Position numbers and translations under genes: made by a program. The notes below the pieces were generated by a model. The model was not told the DNA's origin, did no database searches, and worked only from the letters and a program-made list of their open reading frames with translations. A stretch of DNA of 64,000 nucleotides from Xanthobacter aminoxidans (GTDB lineage Bacteria > Pseudomonadota > Alphaproteobacteria > Rhizobiales > Xanthobacteraceae), in contig NZ_JAMJXC010000003.1 of assembly GCF_023571765.1 (NCBI RefSeq), positions 372,001 to 436,000 of the forward strand. Reading direction: 5' to 3'. Shown here in pieces: positions 31,873 through 42,157 of this stretch; position 1 is the stretch's first letter, and every line of letters starts with the position of its first letter.

Positions 31873-33087
31873 TCAATCCGCGAAGGGAATAATCTCGCAG
31901 GGGTCTCCGACGCGGCCCGCCGGGGCGAAAGGCGGGCGCACCAGAAGGCAGTCGGCGGCGGAAAGAATGCTCAGCATGGCGCTGTCCTGCGAGGCGCAGG
32001 GGATGGCGTGGATCGAGCCATCCGCCCGGCGCTCGAGGGTCGCGCGCATGAAATCGCGCCGCACGTCGTTGGGCGGCAGGTCGGCCGCGAGGCGCGCCGG
32101 CACGGTCTCGGGTCCGGGGCGGGAATCGCCCTGCAGGGCGCGGATGAGGGGGACGAGGTAGACCATCCCGCAGACGTGGGACGATACCGGGTTGCCCGGC
32201 AGCCCCAGCACCCGCACGGTGCCGCGATGGCCGAACATGAGCGGCTTGCCGGGCCTGAGCGCGATCTTGTGGACCGAGAGATCGACCCCTTCCGCCTTCA
32301 GCGCCGGGGCCATCAGGTCATGATCGCCCACCGAAGCGCCACCGGAGGAGACGACGAGATCGAACTCGCCGGAGAGCGCCCGCGACACCACGGCACGGAT
32401 GGCGGCGAGGTCGTCCTTGATGAGGCCGAGGTCGGTCACATCGGCGCCGGCGCGGCGGGCGAGTTCCGCGAGGCCGAAGGCGTTGGAGACGACGATTTCG
32501 CTGTCGTTGCCGGTGCCCTGGCCCGGCAGCACCAGTTCGTCCCCGGTCTGGAGCAGCGCGACGCGCGGGCGGCGGGCGACCGGCACGGTCGCATGGTCCA
32601 TGGCGGCGGCCAGCATGATGTCACGGCCGGTCAGCCGCCGGCCCGCGAAGAGGCCGGGCGCGTCGGCGGAAAAATCGCAGCCGCGCTTGCGGACGTTGCG
32701 GAGCGCGGCGGTCGGGGCCGTGGTGGTGATGGTGTCGCCCTCGCGGGAGACGTTCTCCTGGATCACCACCGTGTCGGTACCTTCCGGCACCACGGCGCCG
32801 GTGAAGATGCGCACGGCCTGCCCGGCGCCCACCGTGCCCGCGAAGGGTCGTCCGGCGGCGGATTCGCCGATGACGGCGAGGCGGGCGGGCGTCTGCGCGA
32901 TATCGGTGCCGCGCACGGCGTAGCCGTCCATGGCCGACATGTCCGCCGGCGGCTGGGTGCGGCGGGCCGCCAGATCGCGCGCCAGCACACGGCCGGCCGC
33001 GGCCTGCACCGGCACATCCTCCACACCGAGCGCAGACACGCCGGACGTGATGAGCGCGGTGGCCTCCTCGACGGTCATGAGCGCCAT
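31873..33087 (-). CDS. moeA: Molybdopterin molybdotransferase MoeA
   Basis: 404 residues. Characteristic segments: SAMDGYAV near 52, RIFTGAVVPEGTDTVV near 93, TGDELV near 184, SSGGASVGDHD near 248 and GLPGNPVSS near 300. It inserts molybdate into adenylated molybdopterin. The next gene upstream is moaC, 55 bp away. It has the full length for the family. Confidence 0.95.
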   Translation of the reverse strand: MALMTVEEATALITSGVSALGVEDVPVQAAAGRVLARDLAARRTQPPADMSAMDGYAVRGTDIAQTPARLAVIGESAAGRPFAGTVGAGQAVRIFTGAVVPEGTDTVVIQENVSREGDTITTTAPTAALRNVRKRGCDFSADAPGLFAGRRLTGRDIMLAAAMDHATVPVARRPRVALLQTGDELVLPGQGTGNDSEIVVSNAFGLAELARRAGADVTDLGLIKDDLAAIRAVVSRALSGEFDLVVSSGGASVGDHDLMAPALKAEGVDLSVHKIALRPGKPLMFGHRGTVRVLGLPGNPVSSHVCGMVYLVPLIRALQGDSRPGPETVPARLAADLPPNDVRRDFMRATLERRADGSIHAIPCASQDSAMLSILSAADCLLVRPPFAPAGRVGDPCEIIPFAD

Positions 33088-33142
33088 GGCGCGGCTCCCT
33101 CACTCTGCCTGAACGCAGGTCTTGTCATGGTGGCGGGCCGGC

Positions 33143-33628
33143 TCAGGCCGCGTCGGTGGCGCGGAAGTGGCCGCTGCGGCCGCCGGATTTTTCCAGCAGG
33201 CGGATGCCTTCAATCCGCATGCCACGGTCGGCGGCCTTGGCCATGTCGTAGATGGTGAGGCAGGCCACGGAGACGGCGGTGAGCGCCTCCATCTCCACGC
33301 CGGTCTGGCCCGTCACCTTGGCGCGGGCCGTGACGTGGAGGCCGGGCAGAGCGGGATCGGGGGAAACCTCCACCTCCACCTTGGTCAGCATCAGCGGATG
33401 GCAGAGGGGAATCAGCTCATGGGTGCGCTTGGCGGCCATGATGCCGGCGATGCGCGCCACGCCCAGCACGTCGCCCTTCTTGGCGTTGCCGGAGAGGATG
33501 AGGTCCAGCGTCTCGCGCGCCATCACCACCTGCCCCTCGGCCAGCGCCTCGCGGGTGGTCGCGTCCTTGTCGGACACGTCCACCATGCGGGCGGCGCCCT
33601 GTTCGTCGAGATGGGTCAGGCTGGCCAT
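33143..33628 (-). CDS. moaC: Cyclic pyranopterin monophosphate synthase MoaC
   Basis: 161 residues. [14 protein letters not shown] near 16, [13 protein letters not shown] near 66, [19 protein letters not shown] near 110 and [12 protein letters not shown] at the end are diagnostic. It catalyses the second step of molybdenum cofactor synthesis. ATG at 33628 starts at [11 protein letters not shown]; the 22-codon upstream extension is not conserved in the family. Confidence 0.95.
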   Translation of the reverse strand: MASLTHLDEQGAARMVDVSDKDATTREALAEGQVVMARETLDLILSGNAKKGDVLGVARIAGIMAAKRTHELIPLCHPLMLTKVEVEVSPDPALPGLHVTARAKVTGQTGVEMEALTAVSVACLTIYDMAKAADRGMRIEGIRLLEKSGGRSGHFRATDAA

Positions 33629-33745
33629 GGCCGTCGCGGTCTTCCCGGATTCGATGTCGGGGGGAAGATGGCGTCCGCGGCGGCGCCTGTCCACCGCCGC
33701 AGGAGCAATGCGGCGGAAAGGCAGTGTTGCCGGGCTGGGTTCAGG

Positions 33746-34159
33746 TCAGCGCAGGCGGGTCCACACCTGCGTCTTGCAGAGCGGGACGACCACGCAGCCG
33801 CGCAGCTTCAGCGTGTTGTCGCCATCCATGGTGATGGTGCCGGAATAAGTCTTGCCGTCCTCGGCATTGTAGATGCTGCCGCCGGTCCATTCCTGCGGGC
33901 CGCCGGAGAAGCCGGTGAGGATGGTGAGGCCCTTCAGCGCCCGGCCGCGCAGCGAGGCGTTGGAATTGTTCACGTCCTTCAGCGCCGGATCGGCCTTCAG
34001 ACCCTCAGAGGAAACGAGGCGGCCGCACAGGCCCGCGCCGCACTTGGAGATTTCCACCTGCCCGCTGCGGGTGGGAGTCAGCCACAGGCCGGTCGGGTCC
34101 GCGGCGAAAACAGGCGTGGCGAGAAGGGCGGCGAGGCCGGCAATCGCAAACGTCTTCAT
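33746..34159 (-). CDS. DUF2147 domain periplasmic protein
   Basis: 137 residues with a signal peptide (cleavage near residue 19, after VFAAD) and the DUF2147 pattern: GLWLTPTRSGQVEISKCGAGLCGRLV near 23 and WTGGSIYNAEDGKTYSGTI near 92, with paired cysteines that could form disulfides. Function unknown; the lipocalin-like fold is presumed. It interrupts the usual trpC-moaC adjacency and has its own AT-rich upstream region with direct repeats at 34198-34225. Confidence 0.85.
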   Translation of the reverse strand: MKTFAIAGLAALLATPVFAADPTGLWLTPTRSGQVEISKCGAGLCGRLVSSEGLKADPALKDVNNSNASLRGRALKGLTILTGFSGGPQEWTGGSIYNAEDGKTYSGTITMDGDNTLKLRGCVVVPLCKTQVWTRLR

Positions 34160-34197
34160 GAAGCTCCTCCCTTGCGTGCGGCCTCTTGCGGGCCACC

Positions 34198-34225
34198 TCA
34201 CGTATTAAAGAGTAACTTCACGTAT
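34198..34225. promoter_or_regulatory. Direct repeats TCACGTAT upstream of the DUF2147 gene
   Basis: TCACGTAT occurs at 34198-34205 and 34218-34225, exactly 20 bp apart (two helical turns), in an AT-rich stretch 40-65 bp before the DUF2147 start. This geometry fits a regulator binding one face of the DNA. No specific regulator is suggested. Confidence 0.35.
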
Positions 34226-34248
34226 ACGGCAAGCCGAGGTGGCGAGGC

Positions 34249-35036
34249 CTATGTGGCCAACAGCTGGCACGTGGCGGACGCGACATCCTCCTGCCGCATC
34301 AGGCTCTCGCCCACGAGGATGGTGCCGATGCCAACCTGCGCCAGCCGGGCCACGTCCTGCGGGGTGAAGATGCCGCTTTCGCCGATGACGATGCGGTCCT
34401 TCGGCACGCGCGGGGCGAGGCGCTCGCAGGTCTCCAGCGTGGTCTCGAAGGTGCGCAGGTTGCGGTTGTTGATGCCGATGAGCCGGCAGGGCAGCGCGAG
34501 GGCGCGGTCCAGCTCGGCGTCGTCATGCACCTCCACGATGGCATCCATGCCGTGCGCCGCCGCGGCGTCGGCGAGGTCGCGGGCGAGGGCGTCGTCCACC
34601 CCGGCCATGATGATGAGGATGCAGTCCGTCCCCCAGGCGCGGGCTTCCGCCACCTGATAGGTGTCGTACATGAAATCCTTGCGCAGCACGGGCAGGCTCA
34701 CCGCCGTGCGGGCGGCCTTCAGATAATCCGGCGCGCCCTGGAAGGAGGGGGTGTCCGTGAGTACCGAGAGGCAGGTGGCGCCGCCGCGCTGGTAGGCGCG
34801 GGCGAGGGAGGGCGGGTCGAAATCCGCTCGGATCAGGCCCTTGGAGGGGCTCGCCTTCTTGATCTCGGCGATGAGCGCGGTGCGGCCTTCGGACAGGCTC
34901 TGCTCGATGGCGCCAGCGAAGGGGCGCACGCGGGGCGCGCAGCGGGCGGCGGCCTCGATCTCGTTGAGCGGCCGGGCCTTCTTGGCGGCGGCGATTTCCT
35001 CGCGCTTGTAGGCCTCGATCTTGGTGAGAATGTCGC

Positions 35037-35040
<4 letters not shown>
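34249..35040 (-). CDS. trpC: Indole-3-glycerol phosphate synthase
   Basis: 263 residues with [12 protein letters not shown] near 57, [12 protein letters not shown] near 116, [15 protein letters not shown] near 187, and [11 protein letters not shown] near 218. All are active-site segments of the TIM-barrel enzyme that closes the indole ring in tryptophan synthesis. Its start overlaps the trpD stop by 4 bp (ATGA), showing coupling. Confidence 0.95.
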
Positions 35041-36071
<1,031 letters not shown>

Positions 36072-36091
36072 GGTGTGTCCTCGCCCCCGTC

Positions 36092-36724
36092 TCAGCCCTT
36101 GGCCTTCTCAGCGTTGAAGGCGGCGGCGATCTCGAGAAAATTGCGGATCAGCGCGTGCCCGTTCTCCGAGGCGATGCTCTCGGGGTGGAACTGCACGCCG
36201 TGGATGGGCAGGCTCTTGTGGGCGAGGCCCATGATGAGGCCGTCTTCGGTGTGGGCCGTCACCTCCAGCGCGTCCGGCAGGGTGTCCCGCTCGACGATCA
36301 GGGAATGATAGCGCGTGGCCTGGAAGGAATGGTTGAGGCCCCGGAAGACGCTTTTGCCCTCGTGCAGGATCTCGCTCATCTTGCCGTGCATGGGGGAGGG
36401 CGCGCGCACCACGTCGCCGCCGAACACCTGCCCGATGGCCTGATGGCCGAGGCAGACGCCGAACAGCGGCACCTTGTCCCCCGCCTTGGCGATGAGATCG
36501 AGGCAGATGCCGGCCTCGTTGGGCGTGCAGGGGCCGGGCGACAGCACGATGGCGTCCGGCTTCTCGGCCAGCACGTCCTCCACGCTCACCGTGTCGTTGC
36601 GGTGGACGGTGACGGTGGCGCCGAGCTCGCCGAGATAATGGACGAGGTTGTAGGTGAAGCTGTCGTAATTATCGATCAGCGTGACCTTCGGGGAGGGATT
36701 GGCCGAAACCTGTGTGGCGGACAT
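36092..36724 (-). CDS. trpG: Anthranilate synthase component II (glutamine amidotransferase)
   Basis: 210 residues of class I amidotransferase: [12 protein letters not shown] near 17, LSPGPCTP near 61, nucleophile Cys in [12 protein letters not shown] near 88, and [10 protein letters not shown] near 176 giving the His/Glu of the triad. It supplies ammonia to TrpE. Unlike in Rhizobium, trpE and trpG are separate genes here, divided by 315 bp of repeat-containing sequence. Confidence 0.93.
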   Translation of the reverse strand: MSATQVSANPSPKVTLIDNYDSFTYNLVHYLGELGATVTVHRNDTVSVEDVLAEKPDAIVLSPGPCTPNEAGICLDLIAKAGDKVPLFGVCLGHQAIGQVFGGDVVRAPSPMHGKMSEILHEGKSVFRGLNHSFQATRYHSLIVERDTLPDALEVTAHTEDGLIMGLAHKSLPIHGVQFHPESIASENGHALIRNFLEIAAAFNAEKAKG

Positions 36725-37039
36725 CTGGAACTCCGGCCCCGCGCCGCGCTGTGCGGGAATGGCGGGTGTTAAGGCGAGGAATGACGGGCGGTCAATGGTG
36801 ATGCGCCGCGAAGCGGTTCCCCGGACAAGCTCCAGCGGAGCTGGAGCGCCGATCCGGGGTCCAGCGCAGGGACAACCGCGAAGCGGGCGATGCCGGAGAG
36901 CGCTGGATCAGGAAGCGCATGCGGCGGCCTCCTTGCGCTGGGCCCCGGCTCGCATTCCGCTGACGCTGCATGCGTCCGGGGCGCGAGGCTGCTCCCGCTT
37001 CACCATCGCTCGCGGCGTGTCATCCCCATCTCCATCCCC
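36725..37039. other. Intergenic region between trpG and trpE
   Basis: 315 bp without a gene. It is largely filled by the imperfect inverted repeat described at 36819-36981. The trpG promoter, if separate, would lie at about 36730-36810. No leader peptide with tandem tryptophan codons was recognised. Confidence 0.6.
36819..36981. repeat. Imperfect long inverted repeat between trpE and trpG
   Basis: Outer arms CCCCGGAC (36819-36826) and GTCCGGGG (36974-36981); inner arms around CCGGGGTCCAGCGCAGG (36854-36870) and its inverted near-copy CCTTGCGCTGGGCCCCGG (36930-36947). The left arm also contains the hairpin GCTCCAGCGGAGCTGGAGC. This is typical of dispersed palindromic elements of alphaproteobacteria. 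Confidence 0.65.
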
Positions 37040-38551
37040 TCACTGCCCCTTGCCGGCGCGGGCGGCGAAGCGGACGGCTTCCTCGCCGGCGCGGAACAGG
37101 GCCTTGGCCTTGTTCACGCACTCCTGGTGCTCGCTCTCGGGCACCGAGTCGTAGACGATGCCGGCGCCGGCCTGGACGAACATGCGCCCGTCCTTCACAA
37201 CCGCCGTGCGCAGCACGATGCAGGTGTCCATCTCGCCATTGGCGCCGAAATAGCCGATGGCGCCGGCATAGATGCCGCGCTTGTCCTTCTCCAGCTCGTC
37301 GATGATCTCCATGGCCCGCACCTTGGGCGCGCCGGAGACCGTGCCGGCGGGAAAGCCAGCGGCCAGAGCGTCCACCGCGTCGAAGCGCGTGTCGATGGCG
37401 CCTTCCACGTTGGAGACGATGTGCATGACCTGGCTGTAGCGCTCGATGAAGAACGAGTCCGTCACCTTCACCGTGCCGACGCGCGAGACGCGGCCGGCGT
37501 CGTTGCGGCCGAGGTCCAGCAGCATCAGGTGTTCGGCCCGCTCCTTGGGATCGGCGAGCAGTTCCTGCGCCAGCGCCTCGTCCTCGGCATGGGTGGCGCC
37601 GCGCTTGCGGGTGCCGGCGATGGGGCGGATCGTGACCTTCCCGTCGCGCACCCGCACGAGGATTTCCGGCGAGGAGCACACCACCGAGAAACCGTCGAAG
37701 TTGAGATAGACGAGGAACGGCGCCGGGTTCACCCGCCGGAGCGCCCGGTAGAGGGCGAAGGGCGGCAGGGTGAACGCGCTCTCGAAGCGCTGGGACAGCA
37801 CCACCTGGAAGATGTCGCCGGCGCGGATGTAATCCTTCGCCTTCTCCACCATGGCGCAGAATTCAGCTGCGCTGGTGTTGGAGGCCTGCGAGACCTCGCC
37901 GTGGAACGGATCGGGCGCCGGGTGGGCGATGGCGCGGTCGAGGTCCGCCACCACCTGGTCAAGGCGCTCGATCGCCGCTTCCCACGCTGCGCGGGGGGAG
38001 ACACCCTCCTTCGCCCGTACGGGGGTGACGGCGGTCAGTTCGTCCTTCACCGCGTCGAACACCACCATGATGGTGGGGCGGATGAGCAGCGCCTCGGGCA
38101 CGCCGATGGGATCGGGCTTGGCCGGGCCAAGCTTCTCCATCTGCCGCACCATGTCGTAGCCGAGATAGCCGAACACGCCCGCCGCCATGGGCGGGGCGCC
38201 CTCTGGCAGCTCGATGGCGGATTCGGCCAGAAGGGTGCGCAGGGCCTTCAGCGGCGGCTCGGCGCAGGGCACGAAGGCGCCCTTGTCGGCATCCGGCGTC
38301 CGGTTGATCTCGGCGACATCGCCGGAGGCCCGGAAGATGAGGTCGGGCTTCATCCCGATCATGGAATAGCGCCCGCGTGCCTGCCCGCCCTCGACGGATT
38401 CGAGCAGGAAGGCGTTGGGCTGGTCGCCGGCGAGCTTGAGGAAGGCCGAGACCGGCGTCTCAAGATCGGCGACGAGGGTGGTCGAGACCACCTGCGCCTC
38501 GCCCCTGAGGTAGCGCGAGGCGAAGAGGTCGAAGTCGGTGGGTGCGTTCAC
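37040..38551 (-). CDS. trpE: Anthranilate synthase component I
   Basis: 503 residues with the tryptophan feedback-site sequence FLLESVEGG near 48, IPIAGTRKRG-type segment (TIRPIAGTRKRGAT near 309), EHLMLLDLGRNDAGRV near 346 and PAGTVSGAPKVRAMEII near 415. It converts chorismate to anthranilate with TrpG. Starts 12 bp after ppiD stop, so it is probably read from the ppiD promoter and has no room for its own attenuator. Confidence 0.95.
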   Translation of the reverse strand: MNAPTDFDLFASRYLRGEAQVVSTTLVADLETPVSAFLKLAGDQPNAFLLESVEGGQARGRYSMIGMKPDLIFRASGDVAEINRTPDADKGAFVPCAEPPLKALRTLLAESAIELPEGAPPMAAGVFGYLGYDMVRQMEKLGPAKPDPIGVPEALLIRPTIMVVFDAVKDELTAVTPVRAKEGVSPRAAWEAAIERLDQVVADLDRAIAHPAPDPFHGEVSQASNTSAAEFCAMVEKAKDYIRAGDIFQVVLSQRFESAFTLPPFALYRALRRVNPAPFLVYLNFDGFSVVCSSPEILVRVRDGKVTIRPIAGTRKRGATHAEDEALAQELLADPKERAEHLMLLDLGRNDAGRVSRVGTVKVTDSFFIERYSQVMHIVSNVEGAIDTRFDAVDALAAGFPAGTVSGAPKVRAMEIIDELEKDKRGIYAGAIGYFGANGEMDTCIVLRTAVVKDGRMFVQAGAGIVYDSVPESEHQECVNKAKALFRAGEEAVRFAARAGKGQ

Positions 38552-38563
38552 GGGCGCCGGCCT

Positions 38564-40456
38564 TCAGTTCGCCGGGTTGGTGCCGACCGCCTGGGCGAAC
38601 AGGCGCTCGTTGATCTTCACGCCCAGCTCCTTCTGGATGGCGGCGAGGTATTGGACCAGCACGTCATTCTCCAGCTGGCGCGACAGCTCCTGGCTGACGC
38701 GGCTGGTGTCGGGCATCTGCTGCGGCACCTCCACCTTCGTCACCTGGAACACGATGCGGTCCGGCTCGGGCGCGCCGAGGGCGATGCCGAAGCCGCCCTC
38801 CTTCACGTCGAACACGGAGGTGACGCTCTCGGCGCTGAACGGGCCTTCCGCGCGGCCGCGGTGCAGGCCCTCGGCGATCTGGAGCGGAATGTCCGCCTCG
38901 GCGGAGACCTGGGCGAGGGGCGTTCCGGCCTTCGCCTTGTCCATCAGCTCCTTGGCCTTGGCTTCCACCGCCTTTTCCGTCTCCGCCTCGGTGTAGCGGG
39001 CAGTCACGGCGTCCTTGGCCTCCTCGAAGGTGCGGTCGCGGGCGGGGGTGATGGCGGCGGTCTCGTACCACACGAAGCCGCCGCCCTGGGGCAGCTGCAC
39101 CGTGTCGGTCTCGACGCCCGGCTGGGCGGCGAAGGCGCCGGAGATCACGTCCGCTCCGCCGGGCACGTCCACCGAAGCGCCCGCCGTGTCGTGGCCGGAA
39201 CGGTCCACGTCGAAGCTCTGGACCTTGAGGCCCAGCTTCTGCGCGGCTTCCTGGAGGGTGGCGCCGGAGGCGCGCTCGTCCTCCACCTTGTCGTGCATGT
39301 CGAGGATGATGCGCTTGGCCTTGTCCAGCTGCAGCTCGGAGACGATCTGCGGCTTCACCAGCTCGAACGGCTGGTAGGCGCCGGGCACGATCTTGGTGAC
39401 ATGCACCAGCGCCGTGCCGAAGCGCCCTTCCACCGGGCCGCTCACCGCGCCGTCCGCGAGGGAGAAGGCGGCATCGGCGATCTTCGGATCGAGGATGGCG
39501 GACTTGGCGACGAGGCCGAGGTCGGTGTCCTTCGGCGTCAGACCGCGCGCCGTGGCAATGTCGGCGAAGGTCGCGCCGGCCTTGATCTTCTCTTCCGCGG
39601 CCGCCGCATCGGCGGCGCTGGTGAAGACGATCTGCTGCACCTCGCGCGTCTCCGGCTTGCCGAAGCGGGCGATGGTGCGGTCGTAGTCGGCCTTGGCGTC
39701 CGCGTCGGTCACGGTGATGCCGGCGGAAAGGGTCGCGGGCGTCAGCGCGAGCACGCTGATCTTGCGGTATTCGGGGGCGCGGAACGCCAGCTTGTGCGCA
39801 TCGAAATAGGCGCGCAGCGCCTCCTCGGTGGGCGCGGGCAGGGTACCGGCGGCGGCCGGGGTCACGCGGATATAGGAGGCGGTACGGGTCTCGCCCTCGA
39901 AGCGGTTGACCGCCTCCAGCAGCACCTGCGGCACCGAGACGCCGGCGCCGAGCGATTGCAGCAGCTGGTCACGCACCTGGCGCTGCTTCTCGCTGGCGAC
40001 GAAGCGCTGCTCCGTCAGGCCGTTGGAGCGCAGAATCTGCTGGAAATAGCCGGGGTCGAACGCCTTGGCGCCGGGGGCGCGGAAGTTCGGGTTTTCCGCG
40101 ATCTCGCGGGCGATCTGCGCGTCGGACACGGCAAGCGAGAGGCGGGCGGCCTCGGCGTCCAGCGTCGCGTCGGCGATCATCTGGTTCAGCACCTGCCGGT
40201 CGAGCCCGAAGGCGCGCGCCTGCTCGGGCGTGATGGCACGGCCGGCCTGCCGGCTGATCCGCTGGAGTTGGTCGAGATACTGCTGGCGGAACACCTGCGC
40301 CGAAATCTCGGTGCCGCCGACGCTCGCGACAGATGACGCGCCCATGCCGCGGAACACGTCGGCGATGCCCCAGACCACGAAGCTGAGGGTGAGCACGACG
40401 AGGAAAATCTTGGCGATCCAGCCGGAGGCGCCCTTGCGGAGTGTCTGAAGGACCAT
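38564..40456 (-). CDS. ppiD: Peptidyl-prolyl isomerase D-type periplasmic chaperone (SurA/PpiD family)
   Basis: 630 residues: N-terminal membrane anchor (about 13-35), a SurA_N-like helical domain (about 40-180), a parvulin-like domain near 255-365 (ADYDRTIARFGKPETREVQQIVF, GLVAKSAILDPKIADAAFSL) and a long C-terminal region. It assists folding of exported outer-membrane proteins at the inner membrane. Divergent from tpiA, and directly upstream of trpE as in many Hyphomicrobiales. Confidence 0.9.
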   Translation of the reverse strand: MVLQTLRKGASGWIAKIFLVVLTLSFVVWGIADVFRGMGASSVASVGGTEISAQVFRQQYLDQLQRISRQAGRAITPEQARAFGLDRQVLNQMIADATLDAEAARLSLAVSDAQIAREIAENPNFRAPGAKAFDPGYFQQILRSNGLTEQRFVASEKQRQVRDQLLQSLGAGVSVPQVLLEAVNRFEGETRTASYIRVTPAAAGTLPAPTEEALRAYFDAHKLAFRAPEYRKISVLALTPATLSAGITVTDADAKADYDRTIARFGKPETREVQQIVFTSAADAAAAEEKIKAGATFADIATARGLTPKDTDLGLVAKSAILDPKIADAAFSLADGAVSGPVEGRFGTALVHVTKIVPGAYQPFELVKPQIVSELQLDKAKRIILDMHDKVEDERASGATLQEAAQKLGLKVQSFDVDRSGHDTAGASVDVPGGADVISGAFAAQPGVETDTVQLPQGGGFVWYETAAITPARDRTFEEAKDAVTARYTEAETEKAVEAKAKELMDKAKAGTPLAQVSAEADIPLQIAEGLHRGRAEGPFSAESVTSVFDVKEGGFGIALGAPEPDRIVFQVTKVEVPQQMPDTSRVSQELSRQLENDVLVQYLAAIQKELGVKINERLFAQAVGTNPAN

Positions 40457-40631
40457 CGTTCATTCGTTCGAAGAGCGCCGGGGGCCCCGGCGCGGAAGCG
40501 GCGCATCATAGGGAGGGGGAGGGGGCCTCGCAACGGCGCATGGTCGCACCCCTTTCCAGCGGGCGCGCCGCTCTGGTACGTGAGGCCCCTACGCGAGCCT
40601 TGCTGCTGCTGCAAAACCCGGAGGAACCGCT

Positions 40632-41381
40632 ATGACGGCCGAACGCCGCCCCCTGATCGCAGGCAACTGGAAGATGAACGGCCTGCGGGCGGCCAAGTCC
40701 GAGTTGCGGACCGTGGCGGCCGGCCTTGCCGGTCTTTCGGCGGAAACCATGATCTGCCCGCCCTTCACCCTCATCGGCGCCTTCGCCGCCGACGTCGCGG
40801 GCACCCAGCTGATGATCGGCGGGCAGGACTGCCACCCGGCCGAGAGCGGCGCCCATACCGGCGACATCTCCGCCGAGATGCTGCGCGACGCCGGCGCGGT
40901 GGCGGTGATTCTCGGCCATTCCGAGCGGCGCATCGACCACCAGGAGGGTGATGCCATCGTCAAGGCCAAGGTGAAGGCGGCGTGGCGGGCCGGGCTGCTC
41001 CCGGTGGTCTGCGTGGGCGAGACGCTGGTGGAGCGTGATGCCGGGGAAGCCGCTGCGGTGGTGACGCGGCAGGTGCGGCAGTCGGTGCCGGACGGGGCGA
41101 CGGCGGTGAACCTTGTTGTCGCGTACGAGCCCATCTGGGCCATCGGCACCGGCCGCACCCCCACCACCGACGATGTGGCCGAGGTGCACGGCGCCATCCG
41201 CCACATTCTCGGCGAGCGCTTCGGCGCCGAGGCGAACGGCATCCGCATCCTCTATGGCGGCTCGGTGAAGCCCGACAACGCGGCCGCTTTGCTCGCCACC
41301 GCCGATGTGGACGGCGCGCTGGTGGGCGGCGCCAGCCTCAAGGCGGCCGATTTCCTCGCGATTGCCCGGGCGGTGGGCTGA
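40632..41381 (+). CDS. tpiA: Triosephosphate isomerase
   Basis: 249 residues with active-site Lys in GNWKMNG (about 10-16), His in ILGHSERR near 96, Glu in [12 protein letters not shown] near 165, and phosphate-binding [10 protein letters not shown] near 208. Full-length glycolytic/gluconeogenic enzyme. Divergent from ppiD by 175 bp; ends 4 bp before the first hairpin of a repeat region. Confidence 0.96.
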   Translation: MTAERRPLIAGNWKMNGLRAAKSELRTVAAGLAGLSAETMICPPFTLIGAFAADVAGTQLMIGGQDCHPAESGAHTGDISAEMLRDAGAVAVILGHSERRIDHQEGDAIVKAKVKAAWRAGLLPVVCVGETLVERDAGEAAAVVTRQVRQSVPDGATAVNLVVAYEPIWAIGTGRTPTTDDVAEVHGAIRHILGERFGAEANGIRILYGGSVKPDNAAALLATADVDGALVGGASLKAADFLAIARAVG

Positions 41382-41797
41382 TTTCCCCTCTCCCCTACGC
41401 GGGAGAGGGTGGATCGCGGCGCAGCCGCGAGACGGGTGAGGGGGGTATCGCCGCCAATGCGCGCGACGGTGAGGAAGAGTTTTCCCGTCGGCCCACTGGC
41501 GGTGACCCCCGGCAATCCCGCCCCGTCCGGCATCCTTCACCCCTCACCCCAGCCCTCTCCCGCAAGGGGAGAGGGAGTTCGGCCGGTGTCGCGGGCCAGC
41601 CGCTTCGCCGCTGTCGCCCCGTGGGCGGTTTTGCCCCTCTCCCTTCGCGGGAGAGGAGGCCTATCGGCGCCGGCAAATCCCGCCGCGACCAGCCGCCATC
41701 CCCCGTGCCTACTGGCCAAGACGGGGGACAAGCCCCTATATGCCGGTGTCGGACGGGCCGCAGGGCCCGGCCGTCGCCTTGCTTTGGAGGTCCCCTC
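41382..41797. repeat. Repeat-rich intergenic region with three CTCTCCC/GGGAGAG hairpins
   Basis: 416 bp without a gene. Hairpins: 41386-41409 (CCCTCTCCC/GGGAGAGGG, 4 nt after the tpiA stop), 41553-41575 (same arms with a shorter loop) and 41636-41656. Between them lie GTGAGGGG and CACCCCTCACCCC segments, the same vocabulary as the comEC-lexA repeat. A Shine-Dalgarno for sdhE lies at 41787. The dispersed element is of a type frequent between alphaproteobacterial genes. Confidence 0.7.
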
Positions 41798-42094
41798 ATG
41801 TCCGGCATCATCAGGTCCAGCGACGGCCTCGACGAGCGGCGCCGCCGCGTCCTGTTCCGGGCCCGCCATCGCGGGATGCGCGAGATGGACCTCATTCTCG
41901 GCGGCTTCGCCGATGCCGAGATCACCGCGCTGTCGGACGCGGAACTCGCTGATTTCGAGGAGCTGCTGGAGCCCGAGGACCAGAAGGTCTTCGCCTGGGT
42001 GAGCGGCACCGAGCCGATCCCGCCGGAATTCGACACCGAGCTGTTCCGCAAGATCTGCGCCTTCCATTTCTCGGGCCGCGGGCTGCCGGGCTGA
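41798..42094 (+). CDS. sdhE: FAD assembly factor SdhE
   Basis: 98 residues with the SdhE motif RHRGMREMDLILGGFAD (RGxxEMD form, about 24-40) and PEDQKVFAWVSGTEPIP near 60. It promotes covalent attachment of FAD to succinate dehydrogenase. ATG at 41798 is preceded by GGAGG; the long in-frame extension upstream is repeat DNA. Followed by mfd, a conserved neighbour in this group. Confidence 0.92.
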   Translation: MSGIIRSSDGLDERRRRVLFRARHRGMREMDLILGGFADAEITALSDAELADFEELLEPEDQKVFAWVSGTEPIPPEFDTELFRKICAFHFSGRGLPG

Positions 42095-42130
42095 TCTTGC
42101 TCGGCTGATCTTGCCGGGCTGATCTTCCGC
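42088..42130. repeat. Short tandem repeat GGCTGATCTTGC between sdhE and mfd
   Basis: Three near-copies of GGCTGATCTTsC start inside the sdhE stop codon and run to about 42130, period about 16 bp. The first copy supplies the sdhE TGA; TGA is therefore repeated in each copy. Confidence 0.6.
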
Positions 42131-42157
42131 CCCCGCCGTCCTTCCGGAGTTCCTGTC

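Noticed and set aside
38552-38563. Tryptophan attenuator upstream of trpE
   Set aside because: Only 12 bp separate ppiD and trpE; there is no room for a leader peptide and terminator.
36890-40336. 1148-codon open frame antisense to trpE and ppiD
   Set aside because: Spans two well-supported minus-strand genes and their junction; a shadow frame of high-GC coding sequence.
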